From: Setaria digitata
Lineage: Eukaryota; Nematoda; Chromadorea; Rhabditida; Setariidae
Length of the DNA: 64,000 bases
Assembly: GCA_003640385.1 (NCBI GenBank)
Contig: RCAB01000179.1
Location: 51,635 to 115,634 of the forward strand
Reading direction: 5' to 3'
In this document: in pieces, positions 11,957-23,162 of the stretch
How positions within the stretch are numbered: the first letter of the stretch is position 1
Layout of the letters: each line of letters opens with the position of its first letter
The notes under the pieces: model-generated
Databases searched by the model: none
The model's input: the letters and a program-made list of their open reading frames with translations, nothing else
Told to the model about the DNA's origin: nothing
Program-made: the position numbers and the translations under genes

Positions 11957-13794
11957 TTCAGAAATTACTTAACTTTATTCAAAATTGTTTATGTTAATTT
12001 TTTCTTTCACTTCCTATTTCGCATATTTGCATATGATGTCACTGTGCATTCGGATTCTTTCTCCCTCTCTTCCTCCCTCTCTCTCTCTCTCTCTTTATTT
12101 ATTCATTTGATAAATTTTACTAATTGATAAATTTCGTATTTAGTGAAATTCGAGAAAAATTCGTCTTTTTTCTTTTCTTTTAATTAAAAAAGAAAGTTTT
12201 TCAAGGCAAAAAACTTTTTCTTTTTGTTGTGGTTTTGATCATAGATTATGCTTATCATTATCATAATTATCAGTATTAATAGCATTAAATTTTAAACTTA
12301 TACATTTATAATAATATTTTTAACTTACAGATTATCGTTATCACTGATATCATCAGTATTGGTATTGTTTTTATTATTATTATTATTATTGTTATTATTA
12401 TTATTATTATTTTTCACTTTTCCACTGTTTGTATTATTAAATTTTTAACTATTAATTATGAATATGATCTCAAAAAAAGAAAAAAAAATCGAATGTGGCG
12501 TAGCCTATTCTCATTATTATAGCATGCTAATTGCATAAAATTAAATTCCATTTTGAGTTAATTATTTTCGACAATTTTTTACATTCTTTAAAATCATTCC
12601 TTTTAATGTAACTAAAGCTCATTACTGTAGCAAAGACCGTTTTACTACCTTTTATCATCATATTTTACTTGATAATTTTAGCTGTTTTGCAAATTTGCTT
12701 AAAATTTTTAAGGAACGAAAATAAATGATTAAGCATACAAGTAAATAAATGAGAAATAAATAATGTATAAATGAAAAATGAATAAAGAAATAAAGAAAGA
12801 AAATAAACTGGAAAAAATAAAATTAAATAATTGGATAAATTTTTAAAAAAAAAAAATTAATTCCGCCAACAGAAATGATATTGAGCAATATTTTTTATAC
12901 CTTTAAATATGATTCTTCACTGTAGTTAATTTAAAATAATGCCATTATAGCTTTCTTATACATTGCTTGGAATCTTTAGTACCAATTAAATTGCTTAGAA
13001 TCTATATCACGTTGGATTCTTTAGTACCAATTAAATTGCTTAGAATCTATATCACGTTGGAATCTTTAGTACCAATTAAATTGCTTAGAATCTATATCAC
13101 GTTACGTATCCATAAATTACTTAGAATTTCAGCATTTTACATTACTGTAAATTACTTAGAATCTCGTTGTGTTACATGTGTTCCACACTGACACGATTCT
13201 TGACGGAATGAATCTGCAAAATTCATTCAATCATTTCATTCTTTTTTTTTTTTAATTTAACAAAATTTTATGGTTTAAACTGTAATAGAATGCTTTGAAT
13301 CAAAAAATTAATGGAAAAGAGTTGAAGACAGGTAACAGTGCTAATTATTACATTTATAAAAAAAAATTTCATTTCTTTTTATCAAGATTAAGCAAAGTAG
13401 AAAAAAACAGATAAAAAACATCATCATCATATTCGAGGTAGAATAAAATTATTGCCACTTGTAATTAATTAATTTAATTCTTTTCGCTGCATCATTTCTG
13501 CTCATAGATGTTTAAAAGCTCGAAAGGAATCAAAAATCTTTTCAAATGTGATAACATTAATCATTCAAATATCAGATGATATCTAACAATATTGTAGAAC
13601 AGACATGATGATAATTTTGTTTCAAACTTCATTTAATCATTTAAGGAAAAAATAATAATCATTTAAGGAAGTTTTTTTTTCTTCTTTTTATTTTAATAAT
13701 ATTAAGCTTGAAAATATAAGCAATGGATAAAATTAAATGTTAAACAAAAAAGGAAGACAATTGTAGAAAAAAAGTAACAATCGATTTAATTATT
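11957..13794. other. Spacer between the two zinc-finger genes
   Basis: Holds a CT microsatellite (about 12060-12095), a TTA-rich run (about 12370-12412) and a three-copy 45-base tandem repeat at 12967-13101. No exon is seen. It contains the promoter/outron of the seven-finger gene and the 3' region of the BTB zinc-finger gene, both on the minus strand. At 1.8 kb it is longer than a typical operon gap. Confidence 0.6.
12967..13101 (+). repeat. 45-base tandem repeat, three copies
   Basis: Copies at 12967-13011, 13012-13056 and 13057-13101 differ at about one base. Degenerate remnants containing 'aattacttagaat' continue to about 13165. The period is a multiple of three, so an open frame runs through it, encoding a 15-residue repeat with core SLVPIKLLRIYIT. 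With no splice or start context, I read it as a minisatellite. Confidence 0.9.
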
Positions 13795-16700
13795 TTAATT
13801 AATTAGTGATTGCTCCGGATGCATCTTTTCGTAATGTGTAGCAAGGCTGACCGGATCCGTAGAAGCATATTTACAATGGTTGCATTTGAATTTCCGAGAG
13901 AACATATCGGAGGTATGTTTAAACAATACATGCTGCCGGAGTGATCTTTCCGTTTGTCCTCTGGAGTAAATAGATTATTTCAGTTTCCTTTTTTGATTTC
14001 TACTGATTACTTATTAAAAAAAGGTTAATTTAGTAAAGCGAATTAAAAGCCACATTTAACAAAGTGAATTTAATTGCTAATTAACACAATAATTGAATCA
14101 AAATCATTTAAAATTAAAATTTAAGAAAGACAAATTATAAAATATAATAAATGTTATTTAATTAAGTTAAATTATATGTAATATATTCAGTTTAGGACAA
14201 AATTATAAATTAAAACAAATCGAACATTTATCAGAATAAAGAAAAAGCACCAAATGAGTAAATAATATTGATAAATGCTTAACTGATTTAAAAGAATTAA
14301 ATTAATAAATAGATTAATTTATTAAAGAAAAATGACCAAACAAACCGATATTTGCAATGTTTGCAGGGATAGCTTGATTCTTCCTGTTCCGTATGCATTG
14401 CCATATGATCTAGCATTTCCTGCTGTGAGCTTATCTGCTTATCACATTGTGGACACTGATAATTATGACCTTTCCGAGGGCAATATTGTAAATGACGACT
14501 TATATGCTTTTCCAACATTGCTGGACTTTTTGATATGTGTCTACATAAGACACACTTACGTGAACCTAAATTGTGCTTAAATTTGAATATTTATATAGAA
14601 AATGAAACTATTATTGGGAAATTTTGAATAATGGCAAATTTTATCAATAAAAAAACTTTACTATTGAAATAAATTTCCATTCTTCTTTTTTTCGTTCCTT
14701 TTATTTTTTATTCCTTTTTTTTTTTTTTTTTTTTTTTGTTGCATGAAAAAATATTTGAAAAGCAAAATTTAAAGAAAGAATATTTTTTACACATTTGTTT
14801 TTTATTTCAATTTAATTTTTTTTTTCTTAATTTTAATTTTTCAGATTGTAAAAATTAATACTTACCCAAATCAATATTTTCTGGTAATGGTATATGATGG
14901 CGATAAAATTTATGAAAATGAATGTAACGTGCTTCACGTGTACTAAATTTGCAACCTTCTTCATCGCAACGTATCGGCGGATTACGGTGATAAATTGTAA
15001 CATGATAAGATACCGAATTATAACGCCCGTATACTTTCCGGCATACTGTACACATGTAACCAGTTTGAACTCGTTCAATGTATTTCTTATTTCGGCACCA
15101 ACCTTTAGAAAATAATTTAGACATAATATTGAAACAGAAATAAGTAGGAAAGATAATTATTCATTATAGCAGAAATTATTCATTATCATTATTATCAGTA
15201 AATGATACGAATTACCTTCACGTTCACTACTTGGTATGATAAGTTCATGTTTCAAATCACCTATATCATTCGCTGTTCTTGTTGTTTTATCCCATGATTC
15301 CATCTTTTTAGTGATAAACGTATTTGTTGCATCGATAGGATTCTGCAATCATTTTCTGTGATTCAGTTGGAGAATATCTTCAGAATTCATTAACTTAGAA
15401 GAAACAGTCTCATTAGATTTGTAAATGTGGATCTATTATAACATGCTGTGTGCAACTTTCGAAGATACGTAAGAGTTAATTGATGAATTGCTGGTAATTA
15501 TGAGTAATTACGAAAAAAAAAAATTCCGTTAGAGATTAAGTTTAATCTAAAATATTAATAACTAAAAATTCTAGGAAAAGTAATAAATATAATAAATATT
15601 TATCGAAAAGAAAAACGATATTGAGTTAATATTGGCAAAAAAAAAGAAGTGCAATGGCGACATTTAAATATTTCGAAGAAAATTTTAAATTTCAACTTTC
15701 AAGTAGGAAGAAAAAAGAATCATTATTTACCATTAAAATTTGCAGAAAATTCCTGATAGAAAATTTAAATATTTTCAAAAAATTCAAAATTTAAAAATTT
15801 TAGGAAAAAAAAAAAAACTATTTATAATTTACCGTTTCTTCTCTTCTTGAATTCCTATTATCATTCATAAAAGTATGAAATAACATGTTATTATTCGGAA
15901 ATATCACATTATTGTGTTCCTAAAATAAATTAATTATTTTTTCAATTGTTTATTTGACAAAGAGAAATCATTTAACTTAAAAGCTTCAAAATTTGCACTA
16001 TCACTGATTAAACTGGCAAATTATAGAATATACATACTTTAAGCAACAAAAAGTAACGAAATAATGGAGTGACATGTACGTATCTGATAAGAAAGTAGCA
16101 GTATCAATTTTTGTCAGTTTTAGTTTATAATAATGATAAAAGGATGGGATGATAACATAACAGACAGAAGGAAAGAAAGAAAGAAATAATCCCAAAATCT
16201 TTTTAGTATCATGAACTAATATTTTAAATAACTTTTGCAAACAATATCAAAAACGGACATTAATTTGTAATCAGCCTGGAACTATAAATAATTTTTTCTT
16301 TTTTCAAATTATCATAAAATATCAAGGAAAATTTTTTTTTTTTTTTTCTACCTGTCGTGTAGTTTGCATAAAATGATGAAGCCATTCTTTCATCGCTGAT
16401 GAAGAAGTAACTGTTGACATATGTGAATCTTAAAATAGAATTAATTTTTTCTTTTTTATTCAACTCCATTAACACCATGTAGCAACGACATTATATTAGG
16501 AATTAATTAACAATTTTTAACAACCATATTATATTAAGAATTAGCTAGAATAGTTAATTTTTACTCCAAATAGTCAGTTAGAAAATAGAAAAATGCAATT
16601 GGCATAAATATTTGTTAATTAGTAATGGAAATTGCTAAACAATGCTTGGCATTAAAAACTTTTCACCTTCTTTTTGTTTTTTTTTTTTTCTTCCTTTTTT

Positions 16701-17774
16701 TAAATAAAAATTTTTGAACAAATAGTATAAAATTTAATCAAGATAATTTTTGTTATTGATCACCTGATAAATGATTTAGTGATAAAGCATTCAATTGAGA
16801 TGGTTGCATCAAATTAATTACATCATACATTTCATAAAATGTCGCTAATTGCTTGAGCTATAAAAATAAATACTTAACAAGAATAAATGAATTTTAAGTT
16901 TCACAAACATTTCAGAAGTCCTACAAAAGTTCATCGAATTCAGAGATATTAAAAAGTGGCAGAATTTCAGACAATAATTTGATATTATCTGAGAACTTGT
17001 TCGAATTAATTAGTCTAATTCTTTATAAGTTTAAAATTTTTTTGTTCATAAACTTTCATTTTAGAACCATCTGAAGATTATATAATTACTAATGCCAGAA
17101 TTTTACAATTAAAAAAGGTTCTAGCATTAAAAAATAGAAATTTGTTGAATTAAAAAAAAAAAAAAAAAATTAAATGGCAGTGATTCGAAGAGCATACAAT
17201 TTTTGGTTCACAATTAGCTGTTTCGAGTAATCCAGTATACATAAAATTAATGAGCGCTTCGAAACAATTAACTTCGTCGACAGAATTCAAACTTAAATTA
17301 ATTTCTTGCAAATCGATCTACAATACATATATACACATATGTATTGTTTATTGTTATAATAAACAAAAAAAAACGAACAAAATTTTCTAATTGTTAACTG
17401 TCGAAAATGGATAAATGTTTTCATTTCTCGACTTTCAATTTGGTTTAACTTTGGCTTATTGAATGCAATTCAATTTTGCTTTAATTTAATTTGAATTTGT
17501 TAGGTGCAAAATTAATTTCAACTTAATCAAACTTTAATTTATTGAATGATGAAAATTTTGTTTTTACCTTTTTCGTCAAATCGTCTGTTAGTTCCTTTAA
17601 AATATTACTAAAACAATGGATGATTATTTGATGCGCAAAGATTTGCTTACTGTAACCATTTACAGTACTGATACGTATGATGCAATCAAGAAATTGACCC
17701 TTTTGACGACAATGATGTAATTTCCGAACTAAAGCATTGCAGTGATCAGGGGCTTGTAGAATTACCGGTAGCAT
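13795..17774 (-). CDS. BTB/POZ C2H2 zinc-finger protein
   Basis: Nine exons on the minus strand: 17568-17774, 17198-17317, 16764-16857, 16352-16428, 15833-15919, 15216-15342, 14866-15102, 14346-14565, 13795-13960. They give 444 aa with all frames consistent. Residues ~15-135 form a BTB domain (DCIIRI, FAHQIIIHCFS, ALINFMYTGLLE, then LATFYEMYDVINLM). A polar linker follows, then six fingers at about 255-276, 283-306, 320-341, 355-375, 384-405 and 416-437. Finger 5 is completed only by joining exons 8 and 9 through a GTTTGT donor. By family this is a dimerising transcriptional regulator, often a repressor; its targets are unknown. The start Met lies 1 nt after a TTTCCAG acceptor, as expected for SL trans-splicing. 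The downstream seven-finger gene has the same orientation. Confidence 0.9.
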
Positions 17775-17783
17775 TCTGGAAAT
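17775..17783 (-). promoter_or_regulatory. Probable SL trans-splice acceptor of the BTB zinc-finger gene
   Basis: On the minus strand TTTCCAG precedes the start codon by one base, with AG at 17776-17777. No upstream exon in phase was found. Such a short 5' leader is normal for trans-spliced nematode messages. Confidence 0.55.
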
Positions 17784-18134
17784 ATTTTTCTCCCAGTTTT
17801 TAAAATTTAATTAATTAAAAGGCAACAAAAAATGGAAATTTTTCTCTCACTATTTTGCAAATGATCAATTTAAAATAGAAGAAATTAATCCTAATATATA
17901 ATTTGTTGATTGCAAATTTTTGGAAAAAAAAAGCTCAACACTGTCAGAATTGAATTTGAATAGTGTTTATCTTTTTCATCCTTTGAATTTCAATATTTAG
18001 CTAAAATATAATAAAGATATTATCGGTTTTTAACACTTGTTTTTTTTTTTATTTTATTATTAAAGCTTCGCAAACATTCTTTATTAAATTAGATTGCCGT
18101 ACACGTACTATAAGTCGAATAAAAACGTAAAAGT

Positions 18135-18270
18135 GAGCATGCTATTAGTGGAATCTGGATTTACCGTATAATTGAGCATGCTGTAAGTGGGATCTGGATT
18201 TACCGTATAATTGAGCATGCTGTAAGTGGGATCTGGATTTACCGTATAACTGAGCATGCTGTAAGTGAAG
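18135..18270. repeat. 39-base tandem repeat, about 3.4 copies
   Basis: Copies at 18135-18173, 18174-18212 and 18213-18251, plus a partial fourth to ~18270. Each unit carries GAGCATGCT and GGATTTACCGTATAA. Copies 2 and 3 are nearly identical, so amplification looks recent. No coding context. Confidence 0.9.
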
Positions 18271-20532
18271 TCTTAACATTACCATAAGAATGGTTGTAAT
18301 TTAAAAAATGAAAAATTTTAGAATAAGGGAAATATGAATATATCATTACTGTTAGCATATATTTATATATGAGAAAAGATATTTCAAAATTTCCTCTTCG
18401 CCAAACATAAAGTGTTCATTTTATGATTTCATTGGTAATGGAAGATACCGGGATGAATGGGAAATAGCGGTCTGAGAGGAAACGAAAAATGGGAGAGTGG
18501 AAGAAGAGGGAAGAAATAAAACGATTAAGTTCACTAATCGTCAATAAAATAGTCATAGATTTTATGACTTCGCCTAAAATGAAGCACTGTAACCTGAAGT
18601 TGACACTATCAAAGAAAGCATTGTTAAGCAAACAATTGAATGAATTATCCGATGCTGATATGAAATCCCTATTAATAGTGATTAATAATTTTTTCTTTTT
18701 TAATTGTTGAAAATTTTAGTACTCATTATTATAGTGTAGCTAGTAGCATCTTGCAATTATTTGGTAATTTTAAAATAAAATTTTAATTTTACAAAATCTG
18801 CTGTAACCAATAGTTTGTTGAAATGTATTGAGTACCTTTCAAATTTGTTTTCAATGTTTTTTTTTTTCATATTTTCTTTAATTATCAATTTTTAATGACT
18901 TTTATCTAATTGTTTCGTCATATTATCATGCTTCAATCAATTAATAACCTAATTACTCTGCTAATTTATCACATTTAATATGCAAAAATATGAGAAGATT
19001 GTTTGATTTATTTGATTTCTCCACAGTTTGCTAGAAAGAAAAAAATAAGTGCAACATAAAATTGGGTCTAAAATTTAGTACAAATTTGAAATGAGATTTC
19101 ATAAACGATATCGCTTTGAAAGAGAATAAAAACTAAACGGTCTTGGCAAATTGTAAATAAATTAATAATTCTTGGCCCGCCATTCTAGACCAATAAAAGA
19201 AAGGAAAACATAAATATATAAACTGATGTGTCAAAATGAAATTTAAACAAAAAAAAAAAAAAAAAAAAAAGGGGATGGTAAATATCATCATGTGCCATCC
19301 AGAAGTTCGCAATATTATCACCGAAAAATGTACTTTTCATGCTTTCTCAATCACTGATCAATTTTACTGATGATGTACTGTTATCACATCATTATCCAGA
19401 AATTGCAATCACAAAAATGTTAAAGACAAATAGAACCAAAAAATTCCGCATTTTTCCATTATAAACTGATTACTTAATTTTACCAAATATAAAATCAATA
19501 ATTCTTCAAAAATTATTTTAATTTTTTTTCCCATTGTTCAAACCTTTTTTTTGCAGAACTTTTTGAAATTTAAATTTTTGAATAAATGAGAATGAATCGG
19601 TTCATAAATGATGTGAAATGTTAATGTTGAAAAGCAAATATTTCGAGATTTATAAAATACTTTCAGAGCTTTCGTAATTCTTAAAGGGATTTTTGATTTT
19701 AGCAATCAAAAATTAATGAGCTACAATTAAGCAGATATTTCAGATTTCATAGCAAATGTGAATTGTCATCACTAGCACAAGAAATATTTTTGCTTTGGAA
19801 TTGATTATGAACTGATGAATAGTTGTTCACTGATAAGCAACATTTCGAATTCCTTTTTCAAAGTATGTGTCCTTTTCGAGCAAAATGTCAAATAAGGCGA
19901 CAAAAAAGAAAGAAAAGCGAAAAGTGACAATATTAACATCACGAAATTTCTTATCAGTAAAAAGGTTCCTTTTTTTTTTTTTCTTCACTAATAGACGAAT
20001 TTTTTCTTTCCTGTTATTTATTCGTTTATTTTCATTTTTCCCTTTTTTTTTTTCTTTAAATTTATGAAAAATTTCGAAAGAAAGAAGAGAGAAACTTAAA
20101 TATTTGGAAAATTTTTTTCTAAAATAGAAAATAAGCAATTTTATTATAAATAGGATAAGATTATCAAAATTTTGCATTAGATGCAAAAACATTCTACTGA
20201 TTAATCAAATAGAAAAAATAATTCAAAATAAAAGCCAATAAGCGAAAAAAAAAAAGTGATTTCTTTCATATGTATTTTATATGTGTTTTTTCTTTTATTT
20301 TAAAAATTAAATCCTTTCAAAGTTTAATCAGTAATTCCAAAAAATTTTTTAACATTTTGCAAAAGAAACGTGAAATACATTACTGGAAAAGAGAAATGAT
20401 TATACGAAATATGAATTTGATAATTATTTAGTAATGTGGAAATGTTTTCAGTTGGGAATAATTAGGTGAAAGAAAACACGATGAAATTTGAATTAATGAA
20501 TGGAAATAGCATTTAAAAATCGATTTCACTAT

Positions 20533-20716
20533 TAAATTTCTGGATACTGACCTAATATTCGAGATTTTTTAAGATACATAAATATTGCCTGAAATATGAA
20601 TCTAGATCTTACTCGTTCAGTTCAAGCTCATTTTTAACAAGTTCCTCTTGGGAAAACTTTTCTTTCAAATAAATGTGTACTGGATCTCGAAGATCAGGTC
20701 AGTATCCAGAAATTTA
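20533..20716. repeat. Inverted-repeat element, possible MITE or hairpin
   Basis: Arm 20533-20553 is the exact reverse complement of 20696-20716 (21 of 21). Pairing continues inward with two mismatches to about 20565 and 20684, including TTCGAGAT. The arm ends are flush with TA dinucleotides. The ~118-base centre has no open frame of note. This could be a Tc1/mariner-type non-autonomous element or a transcribed hairpin. Confidence 0.65.
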
Positions 20717-20750
20717 GTTCAACTTTTGAATCGGCAGCCGATTCTTTTAT

Positions 20751-20996
20751 CGAATTTTTAATTTTTGTCAAGTAAGCGCGCTAACAGATTCCGAAAATAT
20801 TTGTAAAAGATGCTTAAACTGTTAAAAATATTAAAATTTAATAGCTAGATAAACATGTAAAAATAAATTTTATNGAATTTTTAATTTTTGTCAAGTAAGC
20901 GCGCTAACAAATTCCGAAAATATTTGTAAAAGATGCTTAAAATGTTAAAAATATTAAAATTTAATAGCTAGATAAACATGTAAAAATAAATTTTAT
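20751..20996. repeat. Direct duplication of ~122 bases at an n join
   Basis: Copy 1 is about 20752-20873 and copy 2 is 20875-20996, separated by a single n at 20874. They differ at about two positions. Best read as unmerged overlapping contig ends or two haplotypes. Confidence 0.85.
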
Positions 20997-21330
20997 TGAA
21001 CTTCACAGCTTCTACATATAATATTATGAAAAAATTTTTATTTTCTAAAGTTAAAAAAAATTTTTTTGCAATTTTATAATATGCATAGTAAATTAATTAC
21101 GCAGATAGTTAAGATTATAGCTTAAGCTTTATTGTCATTTAAATTAATCTTAAATTTTATAGCAAAAATTGGCAATTATTCTTGGTGAACGATTTCTGCA
21201 TCATTTTTTTTCTTTTGTGTCAAATAAGTTAAAAATCAAATTAAAAACTCTCAAGGAATAAATAATTTGTCCAGAAAAAAAAAGAAAGAAAGAAGAAAAC
21301 TTTTTTTTTTACTAATTAATAGGATGATCC

Positions 21331-21368
<38 letters not shown>

Positions 21369-21509
21369 GGTAAAAACTTAAAAACCTGAAATTATTTGAA
21401 ATAAATACGAATACAGTAAAGTTATAATTTAGCAGAACAGCGTTTTCTTTCCTAGATATTCAGGATTCAGGTTCATTGGTATATTCACTCCTGTGACCAC
21501 ATTTTACCA

Positions 21510-21644
21510 TATTTTTTTCATTTCTTTTCAAAAAAAATTTCTTTTTCTGAATAAGTTACAATTCTGATAACTAAGTATTTCNTTTTCATTTCAAAAAAAA
21601 TTTCTTTTTCTGAATAAGTTACAATTCTGATAATTAAGTATTTC
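21510..21644. repeat. Direct duplication of ~62 bases at an n join
   Basis: The bases before and after the n at 21582 are near-identical, ending 'ataagttacaattctgata'. The second copy overlaps the start of the next n-marked duplication, so three contig ends seem stacked here. Confidence 0.8.
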
Positions 21645-21997
21645 ATTTCATTTACAGAAAATGCAGTCAGTTTATCGTTTAATAATGCATCAATCAGTCA
21701 AGGAAAGAGATTTAACATTTTATGGAATCATTCCTCAAACAGTGCTTATCACTTTAACAAAGCATATTTATCTTCTTTTTTTTTTTGTCTCATTCATGTT
21801 CATCAAGTAANTTCTGATAACTAAGTATTTCATTTCATTTACAGAAAATGCAGTCAGTTTATCGTTTAATAATGCATCAATCAGTCAAGGAAAGAGATTT
21901 AACATTTTATGGAATCATTCCTCAAACAGTGCTTATCACTTTAACAAAGCATATTTATCTTCTTTTTTTTTTTGTCTCATTCATGTTCATCAAGTAA
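21622..21997. repeat. Direct duplication of ~187 bases at an n join
   Basis: Copies at about 21622-21810 and 21812-21997, separated by n at 21811, nearly identical. Each contains the same 150-base open frame (21661-21810 and 21848-21997). Confidence 0.85.
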
Positions 21998-22583
21998 AAA
22001 TCGATGTATTTTAGGAATTAAATGCTTTAGTTTCATGACTGCATAAAATTTTATTAAATGTACAAAAAACTGAAAATAAAAAATAAAATTTTTAATACGG
22101 CACTTATTGTTTTGACTTCAAAAAAATTTTTTTTTTTTTTTAAAAAAAAAGAGCGAAAAAAATTTGATTAATGAGAATTTTATAATCAACTTTAATTAGT
22201 TTCAAAATACCATCAATTTTTTGGGCAAGAAAAGATTGTCAAGTGAAAAATTTTCCTGTTCAATAACTAGAATTTAAATTCCATATGCTCTATTAAATTC
22301 TAAAACGTTAATGAATCTGATCATGCATTACTGAATGATTTCTTTCAGATTCATTGTTTGCTACTTTGAAGATAAATAACTTTTTATGAATTCTAAGAAT
22401 TTTGCTCATTATATAAAATTTTTATACAGTTAATAACATGTCATTTTTCTCTCCTTTTTTCCTTCTCAAAAACAAAAGAAAAAAAAAAAGCATTTGCTAC
22501 TGAGTTTAATTTTTTTTTACTTGGAATGAATTCAACTTCAACACAATAACTAAGTAACATTTACATAGAGCATTTAAAGAATA

Positions 22584-22934
<351 letters not shown>

Positions 22935-23162
22935 TTAAAAAATTATTCTTAAATTGAGTAGCAACAACAAAATGAAAAAAGACAAAAACGATTAATTATT
23001 AACAGTAATAATGCTCGAATTTCAAATTTTTCCAGCTTTAACTTTAGATTCAATCTCGAACATTTGGCCATTTCATACAAATCAGTTCACAGTTTTGCAG
23101 TAATCATTTAGTGATAAAATGATACTTTTTTTTTTTTTTTTAACGAAGGGCAAAAATATTTT

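Noticed and set aside
7240..17774. A single long BTB zinc-finger gene
   Set aside because: The BTB gene has its own in-frame stop at 13795-13797, and the other protein has a separate start at 11956.
13795..17774. Orthology to the histone H4 factor HINFP or a named ZBTB
   Set aside because: Some finger spacing looks reminiscent, but I cannot support a specific orthologue without a search.
18489..18710. 73-codon plus frame
   Set aside because: Length is expected by chance; no splice sites, domain or codon signature, and it stands alone.
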